A stretch of 64,000 nucleotides of DNA from an uncultured Lachnospiraceae bacterium. GTDB taxonomy: Bacteria > Bacillota > Clostridia > Lachnospirales > Lachnospiraceae. A model generated the notes under the pieces. The model did no database searches. It saw nothing but the letters and a program-made list of their open reading frames with translations, and had not been told where the DNA came from. Shown one piece after another: positions 34,345 through 41,146 of the stretch (within the stretch, counting starts at the first letter, position 1; each line of letters starts with the position of its first letter). Location of the stretch: contig CANQCY010000001.1 in NCBI GenBank assembly GCA_947591245.1, positions 124,001 through 188,000 of the forward strand. Reading direction: 5' to 3'. Made by a program: the position numbers and the translations under genes.

Positions 34345-34698
34345 ATGAAATATCGGTTTATTCCGGCATTTGTCATGCTGTTGGCGGGATTGGTATGCTG
34401 TATCATGAGCATTGTTCAGAGATGGCCGGTGGCTTATAGCATGATCGCTCTTATCATTGTACTTATTGTCTTTTATATTATCGGCCAGATCGCCGCTCAG
34501 GTAGTAGGCAAGGTTGCGGCGGAGCACGAGGCGATGGTGAAGGCAGAGCAGGAGCGTTTGGAAGCAGAGGCGGAGGCGAAGCGTCTGGAAGAAGAGGCGA
34601 GGCTGGCAAAGGAAGAAGAAAAGAAAAAAGAAAAGAAAAAAGAAGAAATGCAGGCTGACGGAGCAGAAGAGGCGCCGGATTCGGAGAACAGCTGGTAA
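34345..34698 (+). CDS. Uncharacterised two-helix membrane protein with charged coiled coil
   Basis: I do not recognise a named family with confidence. ATG 34345 is 6 bases after GGAGGGA and gives 117 residues. Two membrane helices form a hairpin (about 5-25 and 33-52: FIPAFVMLLAGLVCCIMSIV and YSMIALIIVLIVFYIIGQIA). A cytoplasmic tail of 60 residues follows, almost all Glu, Lys, Ala and Arg. The tail is predicted to be a single charged coiled coil (EQERLEAEAEAKRLEEEARL). It lies between cheD and sigD, with gaps of about 46 and 90 bases. A structural or scaffold role in motility or chemotaxis is inferred only from position. Confidence 0.8.
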   Translation: MKYRFIPAFVMLLAGLVCCIMSIVQRWPVAYSMIALIIVLIVFYIIGQIAAQVVGKVAAEHEAMVKAEQERLEAEAEAKRLEEEARLAKEEEKKKEKKKEEMQADGAEEAPDSENSW

Positions 34699-34788
34699 TC
34701 CGGATTGCAGATCGGGAATTCCTTTGAAGGACCAGTCTGAATGGAGTTGCCCGCAACATCATTTATATATACTAAGTGGGGTATGTTT

Positions 34789-35559
34789 ATGGCTTTAAGT
34801 GAGGGAGAAAGAAAAAAGCTCTGGAATAAATATATGAAAACCAAAAGCCAGGAGCTTCGGGAGCAGCTGATTCTCGAATATGTGAACCTGGTCAATCTTG
34901 TGGCGGGAAGAATGGGAATGTATCTCGGCTATACGGTAGAATATGATGATTTGGTCGGTTATGGGATTTTTGGGCTGATTGACGCCATTGACAAATTCAA
35001 TCTTGAGAAAAATGTGAAGTTTGAGACTTATGCCAGCTTACGGATCCGCGGTTCCATATTGGATCAGATCCGCAAGATGGATTGGATCCCGAGAACGCTT
35101 CGCCAAAGGCAAAGGCAGATGGATAATGCGTGCGCCAAGCTGGAGGCAGAACTGGGCAGGCCCGCTACGGACGCCGAGATCGCAAATGAATTGGACGTCA
35201 CGGTCGAAGAGTATGAAGGATGGAAAAACGAGGCTCAGTTTACGAATCTCGTTTCACTGGATGATTATTTGGAGCAGGGCGGCGGCAAAATGGAGGCGGG
35301 CGGATCCCGCCGTTTTGAGCAGCCGGAACAGGCGATTCAGAAAAAAGAACTGAAAGAGATGCTGGCGGAGGCGCTGCGTACTCTCACGGAGAAAGAGTGC
35401 AGCGTCATCACGCTATATTATTATGAGGACATGACGCTTAAGGAAATCAGTCAGGTTTTGTCGGTGTCGGAGTCCAGAGTTTCCCAGCTTCATACGAAAG
35501 CGCTTCAGAAGATTAAAGTGCGGCTGGGGGATTCGGTTGAACTGTTAAATTTGTTTTAA
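34789..35559 (+). CDS. sigD: Flagellar sigma factor SigD/FliA (sigma-28)
   Basis: This sigma factor directs late flagellar, chemotaxis and autolysin genes, and is normally held off by FlgM (not in this window). ATG 34789 or 34783, just after GTGGGG, gives MALSEGERKKLWNKYMK and 256 residues. The track's extra N-terminus lacks support. Region 2 is LVAGRMGMYLGYTVEYDDLV with FETYASLRIRGSILDQIRKM. Region 3 contains PATDAEIANELDVTVEEYEG. Region 4 is MTLKEISQVLSVSESRVSQL. Its position near the operon end, after cheD, matches Bacillus. Confidence 0.96.
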   Translation: MALSEGERKKLWNKYMKTKSQELREQLILEYVNLVNLVAGRMGMYLGYTVEYDDLVGYGIFGLIDAIDKFNLEKNVKFETYASLRIRGSILDQIRKMDWIPRTLRQRQRQMDNACAKLEAELGRPATDAEIANELDVTVEEYEGWKNEAQFTNLVSLDDYLEQGGGKMEAGGSRRFEQPEQAIQKKELKEMLAEALRTLTEKECSVITLYYYEDMTLKEISQVLSVSESRVSQLHTKALQKIKVRLGDSVELLNLF

Positions 35560-35607
35560 ATGATTTCGGTTGCGTTTACAGGAGACAGGTCGGAAAGGAG
35601 GGTAAAT

Positions 35608-37206
35608 ATGGGGAAAAATGCATATTTTCAAGTGGTACATAAGACGAATAAGACAATGCTTAAGGTGTTTCCGGCTTCCAAGGATGGGGAGATGTTTTCG
35701 GTTGACGAGGTGGTGAGGTATCTGGATCTCATCAATTTTAAAGACGTCGATACCGTAGCGCTGCACAACTATTTGAATAAAGGCGATTTTAAGTTGGAAT
35801 TTTTACTGGCAAAAAAGGAAATACTGCCGGAGGACGGAAAAACAATTACGAAAATTGAAGATCAGGGGCAGCGTGCAGTTACCCGGTTTTATCCGCCGTC
35901 GGATGGCGGCAGGAAGATGACGAGAAACGATATTCTCAGCGATCTGGCGCAGGCAGGCATTGTTCACGGGATCCAGCAGGACGTGATCGATGAGTTTTTG
36001 AAAAATCCGGAGTTCTGCAGGGACTATGTGGTTGCTGTTGCAACGCCGCCGGTACAGGGACACGACGCGGTAGTAGAGTATCATTTTGATATCAATACGA
36101 CGGCAAAACCCAAATTAAATGAAGATGGCAGCGTAGATTTTCATCAATTGGGGAATATTAAGCCTGTGGAAGTTGGCGACAAGCTGGCGACCCTTACGCC
36201 CGCAGACCGTGGAAAGCCCGGGATTAACGTATTGGGAGGAGCGCTTCCTCCGGTGAAGGTGGCGGTGAAGCACCTTCGGTTCGGAAGAAATATTACGCTT
36301 TCCGAGGATAAGTGTGAAATCTATTCGGATGTTGCCGGTCATGTAACTCTTGTGGACGACATGGTTATGGTTTCCGATGTGTATGAAGTGCCGGCAAATG
36401 TGGACTCTTCTACTGGCGATATCGAATATAACGGAACCGTAAATGTGGTAGGAAACGTCAATACGGGATATGAGATCCGTGCGGAGGGCGATATTATTGT
36501 AAATGGAGCCGTCGAGGGCGCGACGCTCATTGCCGGGGGCAACATCGTGCTAAAGCGCGGCATGCAGGGCATGAACCGGGGAACTCTTGAAGCGGAAGGA
36601 AATATTACGGCTAAATTTATCGAGAACAGCACAGTGAAGTGCAACGGCACGTTGATGTGCGACGCGGTGCTCCACAGCGATGTGGAGTGCAACGGAAAAA
36701 TTTCGATCCTTGGAAGAAAAGGGCTTATCAACGGAGGGCATATTCGTTCGTACACGGATATTGCGGCGACGCAGCTCGGATCCTCCATGGGAATTACTAC
36801 ATCTGTAGAAATCATGTCTGATGTGGATCTGATCAAGAGGCAGAACGATATCGGAGAGAAGGTTGAGGAAACAAACGCTGCCCTTCAGAAAATGAATGTA
36901 GTGCTTATCGCCATCAAAAGATCCATCAATGAGGGCAATGAGATTACGCCGGAGCAGGAAAGGTATCTTAAAATGGCGGCTAAGACAAAACCGATATTGA
37001 AAAAGCAGATTCGGGATATGGAGCATGAATACGATAATTTACAAAAGGTGATTGATTCTACGCAGCATGCGAGCATAAAGGTGGAAAGCGTAGTAAATGC
37101 CGGCGTCCGCATTATTATTCAGGATGTCACGCGCATTATTAATGACAATGTTTCCAGATGTAAGTTTGTCCGCGAAGGGGCGGATGTGAAAATTTTAGGA
37201 TTGTAA
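35608..37206 (+). CDS. FapA (DUF342) family protein
   Basis: FapA/DUF342 proteins are built around a right-handed parallel beta-helix and appear in or near Firmicute flagellar loci; Vibrio FapA affects flagellar assembly. ATG 35608 after AAGGAGGG gives 532 residues. The N-terminal KH-like region (about 1-80) is followed by the DUF342 core with PPVQGHDAVVEYHFD and DRGKPGINVLGGALPP. The Gly-rich beta-helix repeats (about 250-400) show patterns such as GDIIVNGAVEGATLIAGGNI. A coiled coil (about 425-490) follows. It is cytoplasmic, with no signal peptide. Its biochemical role is not established. Confidence 0.85.
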   Translation: MGKNAYFQVVHKTNKTMLKVFPASKDGEMFSVDEVVRYLDLINFKDVDTVALHNYLNKGDFKLEFLLAKKEILPEDGKTITKIEDQGQRAVTRFYPPSDGGRKMTRNDILSDLAQAGIVHGIQQDVIDEFLKNPEFCRDYVVAVATPPVQGHDAVVEYHFDINTTAKPKLNEDGSVDFHQLGNIKPVEVGDKLATLTPADRGKPGINVLGGALPPVKVAVKHLRFGRNITLSEDKCEIYSDVAGHVTLVDDMVMVSDVYEVPANVDSSTGDIEYNGTVNVVGNVNTGYEIRAEGDIIVNGAVEGATLIAGGNIVLKRGMQGMNRGTLEAEGNITAKFIENSTVKCNGTLMCDAVLHSDVECNGKISILGRKGLINGGHIRSYTDIAATQLGSSMGITTSVEIMSDVDLIKRQNDIGEKVEETNAALQKMNVVLIAIKRSINEGNEITPEQERYLKMAAKTKPILKKQIRDMEHEYDNLQKVIDSTQHASIKVESVVNAGVRIIIQDVTRIINDNVSRCKFVREGADVKILGL

Positions 37207-37227
37207 TAGAAAGGCAGGGTGATTGTT

Positions 37228-37530
37228 ATGCCGATCAGTGCAATTGACGCTTCTACGATCGCGCCGCGTTCCGCTGAAGCATCCAGTTTGGTGGGAAAAG
37301 AGCAGCAGCAGATTCATCATGTCGGAGAAAATGGCGCCGTTAGTTTTCAGCAGAATGTCGAGCAGAAAAGCCAGCGCACGGTGGAAACTGCAAAAAGCGA
37401 GACGGACGAGTACAACTATGAAGGCTCCGGTTCCGGTAAATATCAGGACGGAAGAAAAAAGAAGAAAAAGGAAGGAAAGGAAGCCCCCGTTGCTCCGCGT
37501 TCAAATAGCAGTTTTGACATTATGGTGTAG
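37228..37530 (+). CDS. Small basic-tailed protein conserved in Clostridial motility operons
   Basis: ATG 37228 after AAGGCAGGGTGA gives MPISAIDASTIAPRS and 100 residues. Similar short proteins, starting with a ...PID...-type N-terminus and carrying a Gln/Glu-rich helix and a Lys-rich tail, occur after sigD in Clostridia. I recall the pattern but know no function. The middle (QQNVEQKSQRTVETAKSETD) looks helical. A Lys/Glu run (KKKKKEGKE) precedes an end of SSFDIMV. There is no membrane segment. It lies 21 bases after the FapA stop and 20 before the SwrB-like gene. Confidence 0.75.
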   Translation: MPISAIDASTIAPRSAEASSLVGKEQQQIHHVGENGAVSFQQNVEQKSQRTVETAKSETDEYNYEGSGSGKYQDGRKKKKKEGKEAPVAPRSNSSFDIMV

Positions 37531-37550
37531 AAGAAAGGTAAAGCTTTAGG

Positions 37551-38420
37551 ATGAATATAGCAGAAGTACTATTACTGATACTCGGTTTTGCGAGCGTCTC
37601 AATTAGTTTTTTTATAGGAAACAGGGAAAAGGGCAAAGCGCCGGAGGGGACGGAAGAGGATGCTTTTTCGAGAGACATTTGGACGGAAAAAGAAGAAGAG
37701 CTTGTCCGGGATCAGATTACCCGTATTTTAAAAGAAGAAAGGGAGAACATTGTCGTTGAGACTACCAATCTTCTTAATCGGAGAAGCAATGAGAAAATTA
37801 TGGAATTTGACGAATTTTCCAGTCAGCTTATGGCAAAGATCAACCACAATCATGACGAGGTTGTATTTATGTATAATATGCTGACGGAGAAAGAAAAAGA
37901 ATGGAAAGAAGCGGCGGCAGCGTCAAAGCCGCAGCCAACGGCAAAACCGCAGCCAGACGCTCCGGTCAGGCAGCAGGAGGATGTGCGGGCGTCCAAAGAG
38001 ACAGTCCCGGGGCCATCGCCATCTGCGTCGCCGGTTCAGGAAGCAAAGCCGGCAAAAAGGCAGAAGGCTGTTGCCGGGAATGCGGCTCCTGCATCAAAAT
38101 ACGCTGCGAAACAGGAGACGGGACTGGAACAGCTGACAAAACGTGCAAAAATGACGGCGGATGCCGCGCCGCAGAAACCGGGGCGCGAGCCGGATAAAAC
38201 AGTAATTGCGGAACAACCGTTGGGAGCCGCGCCCGAACAGGCGGCAGCTCAGATGGAAAAGACGCCTGAAACGACGGAAAACGGCAGTACGGACAACGTG
38301 AATAGCAAGATTGTCAAAATGTACAGGCAGGGAAAATCAATATTAGAAATTTCAAAGCTTCTGAACGTCGGGCAGGGCGAGGTAAAGCTTACGATTGCTT
38401 TATACGGAGGAAACAGATGA
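37551..38420 (+). CDS. SwrB-like (DUF6115-type) single-pass membrane protein
   Basis: The layout matches SwrB, which follows sigD in Bacillus and promotes flagellar basal-body maturation. The protein is 289 residues. It has an N-terminal membrane segment (about 3-22: AEVLLLILGFASVSISFFIG) and a charged helical region (about 40-120). A long Ala/Pro/Gln/Lys-rich linker (about 120-245) follows. The C-terminal helix-turn-helix-like segment is KMYRQGKSILEISKLLNVGQ then GEVKLTIALYG. This C-terminal motif is shared with SwrB proteins. ATG 37551 has AGGTAAAGCTTTAGG upstream. The stop overlaps the next start (ATGA). Confidence 0.75.
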   Translation: MNIAEVLLLILGFASVSISFFIGNREKGKAPEGTEEDAFSRDIWTEKEEELVRDQITRILKEERENIVVETTNLLNRRSNEKIMEFDEFSSQLMAKINHNHDEVVFMYNMLTEKEKEWKEAAAASKPQPTAKPQPDAPVRQQEDVRASKETVPGPSPSASPVQEAKPAKRQKAVAGNAAPASKYAAKQETGLEQLTKRAKMTADAAPQKPGREPDKTVIAEQPLGAAPEQAAAQMEKTPETTENGSTDNVNSKIVKMYRQGKSILEISKLLNVGQGEVKLTIALYGGNR

Positions 38421-38971
38421 AAATAAAATGGTTTATAAGAGGGCTTGGTGCAGGCATTATCATCACCGCCCTTATTCTTTGCATCACATACCGGAGCGAT
38501 TCCAAAAGCAGCAATATCATCGAGCAGGCGAAAAAGCTCGGCATGGAATTTCCGAAAAAGACGGAGCAAGACCAGCCTGCGGAAGCGAGCGAACGGCCGT
38601 CAGCGGCGCCGCCGGAAGCGCCTACCAGTGCCGCGGTGCAGGCGGCGGACGGCGGGCAGGCGGCGGAAACCGGCAAGGAACAGTCGGAGGCAGACCGGAA
38701 GCTGAAGGACAAACTGGATAAAAGCACAGACGATATATCAAACGCATCCCGGTATAAGGAAGGCAAAAAAAGCTTTGTCGTGAGGAACGGGCTCTTATCC
38801 AGCTCCGTGGCAAGAGAGATGGAGCAGGCGGGCATTATTGATGATGCGGACGCTTTTGATGAATATATAGAAAAGAATGGTTATGGAAAACTTGTCCGCA
38901 GCGGAAAGTATGACATTCCGGTGGGGGCGGATTTTGAAACCATTGCTAAAATAATAACGAGACAGCAATAA
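38417..38971 (+). CDS. MltG/YceG-like membrane protein lacking the catalytic domain
   Basis: The protein is 184 residues. An N-terminal membrane helix (about 5-25) is followed by an Ala/Pro/Glu-rich linker. The C-terminal part (about 120-184) resembles the LysM-like subdomain of the MltG (YceG) transglycosylase: SFVVRNGLLSSSVAREMEQA, GIIDDADAFDEYIEKNG and SGKYDIPVGADFETIAKIIT. The transglycosylase domain with its catalytic Glu is absent, so it probably binds glycan or a partner rather than cutting peptidoglycan. It is the last gene of the fla/che locus and overlaps the SwrB-like gene by 4 bases. A link to cell-wall passage of the rod is speculation. Confidence 0.75.
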   Translation: MKIKWFIRGLGAGIIITALILCITYRSDSKSSNIIEQAKKLGMEFPKKTEQDQPAEASERPSAAPPEAPTSAAVQAADGGQAAETGKEQSEADRKLKDKLDKSTDDISNASRYKEGKKSFVVRNGLLSSSVAREMEQAGIIDDADAFDEYIEKNGYGKLVRSGKYDIPVGADFETIAKIITRQQ

Positions 38972-38977
38972 AAGGCG

Positions 38978-39043
38978 GGGCAAACGCTTAATAAATTGTG
39001 ATATTCGCCGTTCGAAACACAATGGATGATTAAGCGGCTGCCC
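38978..39043 (+). other. Nested multi-stem hairpin at the end of the fla/che operon
   Basis: Four stems nest in 66 bases: GGGC/GCCC (38978-38981, 39040-39043) and CGCTTAAT/ATTAAGCG (38985-38992, 39029-39036). Inside these are ATTGTG/CACAAT (38995-39000, 39018-39023) and TTCG/CGAA (39004-39007, 39013-39016). No T-run follows, so it is not a classic terminator. It begins 7 bases after the last operon stop and may protect the 3' end of the long mRNA. Confidence 0.55.
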
Positions 39044-39074
39044 TTAAATTGCCCTTGAAAATGGAAATTTCTAC

Positions 39075-39103
39075 TTGCATTTCACATGTACATGTGATAA
39101 AAT
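39075..39103 (+). promoter_or_regulatory. Promoter of rpsB-tsf with a palindrome in its spacer
   Basis: TTGCAT (39075-39080), a 17-base spacer and TAAAAT (39098-39103) form a strong sigma-A promoter. The spacer contains a perfect 16-bp palindrome, TCACATGTACATGTGA (39082-39097), filling nearly all of it. That is where a repressor could block polymerase. The promoter is convincing; the operator is inferred. Confidence 0.75.
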
Positions 39104-39112
39104 AAATCGGAT

Positions 39113-39140
39113 TGAAAAAACACGGGGATTGATTTTTTCA
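39113..39140 (+). other. Leader stem-loop upstream of rpsB
   Basis: TGAAAAAA (39113-39120) pairs perfectly with TTTTTTCA (39133-39140) over a 12-base loop. A smaller CCCT/AGGG hairpin (39146-39149, 39157-39160) follows. They lie in the roughly 100-base 5' leader of rpsB, where many bacteria have S2-binding autoregulatory structures. A match to a known S2 leader was not tested. Confidence 0.4.
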
Positions 39141-39214
39141 TGGTGCCCTTGTATTCAGGGGTTTAGAAAAAGAAATGATGTTCCCGGAAGAAAAACCATA
39201 TGGAGGTAAGAAAG

Positions 39215-39985
39215 ATGAGCGTTATTTCAATGAAACAGTTACTGGAGGCAGGAGTTCATTTCGGACATCAGACGAGAAGATGGAATCCTAAAATGGCTGA
39301 GTACATCTACACGGAGAGAAATGGCATTTATATCATTGACCTGCAGAAGTCTGTAGGAAAAGTAGACGAGGCGTACAATGCCGTCAAGGAAGTCGTTGCA
39401 GACGGCGGAAACATCTTGTTTGTCGGTACGAAGAAACAGGCGCAGGATTCCATTAAGAACGAGGCGGAGCGCTGCGGCATGTATTATGTCAACGAGAGAT
39501 GGCTCGGCGGCATGCTGACGAACTTCAAGACGATTCAGGATCGTATCAAAAGGCTGAAAGCGATCGAGAAGATGTCAGAAGACGGAACCTTTGACGTGCT
39601 TCCGAAAAAAGAAGTAATCAATATCAAAAAAGAATGGGCAAAGCTTGAGAGAAATCTCGGCGGCATAAAAGACATGCCGGACATTCCTGCTGCAATTTTT
39701 GTTGTAGACCCGAAAAAGGAGAGGATTTGTATTCAGGAAGCCCATATTCTCGGTATTCCGCTGATTGGCATTGTAGATACGAACTGTGATCCGGAAGAGC
39801 TTGATTATGTCATTCCGGGTAATGATGATGCGATTCGCGCGGTAAAGCTGATCGTATCTAAGATGGCAGACGCCGTCATTGAAGCAAAGCAGGGCGAAAC
39901 ATTTACAGATGCGCCGTCAGGCGACGCAGAGGAGGAAGAGGCGGCAGAAGAGACCGCTTTGGCAGAGGAAGAAACAGCGGAGTGA
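39215..39985 (+). CDS. rpsB: 30S ribosomal protein S2
   Basis: S2 binds late to the 30S subunit and is needed for S1 docking where S1 exists. ATG 39215 after GGAGGTAAG gives [20 protein letters not shown] and 256 residues. The first track codon lies in the ribosome binding site. The sequence is typical throughout: [35 protein letters not shown] and [20 protein letters not shown]. The C-terminal 25 residues are a Glu/Ala-rich acidic tail ([15 protein letters not shown]). It has its own promoter and leader, and tsf follows after 41 bases. Confidence 0.99.
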   Translation: MSVISMKQLLEAGVHFGHQTRRWNPKMAEYIYTERNGIYIIDLQKSVGKVDEAYNAVKEVVADGGNILFVGTKKQAQDSIKNEAERCGMYYVNERWLGGMLTNFKTIQDRIKRLKAIEKMSEDGTFDVLPKKEVINIKKEWAKLERNLGGIKDMPDIPAAIFVVDPKKERICIQEAHILGIPLIGIVDTNCDPEELDYVIPGNDDAIRAVKLIVSKMADAVIEAKQGETFTDAPSGDAEEEEAAEETALAEEETAE

Positions 39986-40026
39986 GAACGTGAATAACTT
40001 GTTTAGATAGAAAGGAAGAAAAGAAA

Positions 40027-40956
40027 ATGGCTATTTCAGCATCTATGGTTAAGGAATTAAGGGAAATGACAGGCGCCGGTATGATGGATTGTAAGAAAGC
40101 CCTTACAAATACGGACGGCGATATGGATAAAGCAGTAGAATACCTGCGCGAAAACGGTCTGGCAAAAGCTGAGAAAAAGGCGGGCAGGATCGCGGCAGAG
40201 GGTATTGTAAAAACGAATATCAGCGCAGACGGCAAAAAGGCGGCGATCGTCGAGGTAAACAGCGAGACGGATTTTGTTGCCAAAAATGAAAAATTCCAGG
40301 ATTTTGTCGGTGCGGTTGCAGCGCAGGTAAATGATTCGGATGCCGCGGATATTGACGCTTTCCTGGGCGAAGCGTGGGCCGGAGACGCATCGAAGACAGT
40401 GAAAGAAGAACTGGCTTCCATGATTGCGACAATCGGTGAAAATATGAACATCCGCCGTTTCGAGAAAGTATCCTGCGATAACGGAATCGTGATCGACTAT
40501 ATCCATGCGGGAGGAAAGATCGGCGTTCTTGTCGCCGCTGAGACGGATAATACGGGGGATGACGTAAAGGAGTGCCTCAAAAATGTGGCAATGCAGGTAG
40601 CGGCGATGAACCCGAAATATCTTTCAGCCGGAGACGTTTCCGATGAGTATAAAGAGAAAGAAAAAGAAGTTCTTCTCGCTCAGGCGAAAAAAGATCCGAA
40701 AAATGAGGGCAAACCGGATGCAATTATCGAGAAGATGATTCTCGGAAGGCTGAATAAGGAGCTGAAAGAGGTTTGCCTGCTGGAACAGGCATATGTAAAG
40801 GCGGAAAACAAAGAAAACGTGTCGCAGTATGTGGACGCCGTGGCGAAAGCGGCGGGCTGCAGCATCAAAGTGAAAGGCTTTGTGCGCTTTGAAACCGGTG
40901 AAGGCCTTGAAAAGAAAAATGAAGATTTTGCGGCAGAAGTAGCGGCTCAGTTATAA
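40027..40956 (+). CDS. tsf: Elongation factor Ts
   Basis: EF-Ts recycles EF-Tu by releasing GDP. The protein is 309 residues. The N-terminal UBA-like domain reads VKELREMTGAGMMDCKKALT, followed by GRIAAEGIVKTNIS. The core has EVNSETDFVAKNEKFQDFVG, which holds the TDFV motif that inserts into EF-Tu. AAGGAAGAAAAG precedes ATG 40027. It is cotranscribed with rpsB and closed by an intrinsic terminator 22 bases after the stop. Confidence 0.99.
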   Translation: MAISASMVKELREMTGAGMMDCKKALTNTDGDMDKAVEYLRENGLAKAEKKAGRIAAEGIVKTNISADGKKAAIVEVNSETDFVAKNEKFQDFVGAVAAQVNDSDAADIDAFLGEAWAGDASKTVKEELASMIATIGENMNIRRFEKVSCDNGIVIDYIHAGGKIGVLVAAETDNTGDDVKECLKNVAMQVAAMNPKYLSAGDVSDEYKEKEKEVLLAQAKKDPKNEGKPDAIIEKMILGRLNKELKEVCLLEQAYVKAENKENVSQYVDAVAKAAGCSIKVKGFVRFETGEGLEKKNEDFAAEVAAQL

Positions 40957-40977
40957 ATCTGGTTTGATGTGGACATT

Positions 40978-41033
40978 TGACTCCGGGCATCGGAAATTTC
41001 TCAAATTTTTGGCGTTCGGGGTCAGATTTTTTT
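40978..41033 (+). terminator. Terminator of rpsB-tsf
   Basis: TGACTCCG (40978-40985) pairs with CGGGGTCA (41017-41024) with one G/T wobble. Inside, GAAATTT and AAATTT can pair again. After GAT, a T7 run (41027-41033) follows. The long stem and T-run make intrinsic termination likely. Confidence 0.75.
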
Positions 41034-41060
41034 AAAAGTGACGCCATATTAAATTTTTTG

Positions 41061-41089
41061 TTGGCAATTCGCATGAAATCGTGTATAAT
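41061..41089 (+). promoter_or_regulatory. Promoter of the sensor-GGDEF gene
   Basis: TTGGCA (41061-41066) and TATAAT (41084-41089) are separated by exactly 17 bases. The predicted start is near 41096, about 50 bases before the ATG. It follows directly on the tsf terminator, so this gene begins a new transcription unit. Confidence 0.75.
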
Positions 41090-41146
41090 AAATTGTATGT
41101 ATATTTTGGAGATTTTTAGCTAAAACATATATTGGGGATGAAAATT

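Noticed and set aside
34747-34773. Promoter-like TTGCCC...TATACT before sigD
   Set aside because: Spacer is only 15 bases and the -35 half is a short hairpin (GTTGC/GCAAC); too weak to list.
40994-41010. AT-rich near match to a CodY box (AAATTTCTCAAATTT)
   Set aside because: Three mismatches to the consensus, and it forms the inner stem of the tsf terminator.
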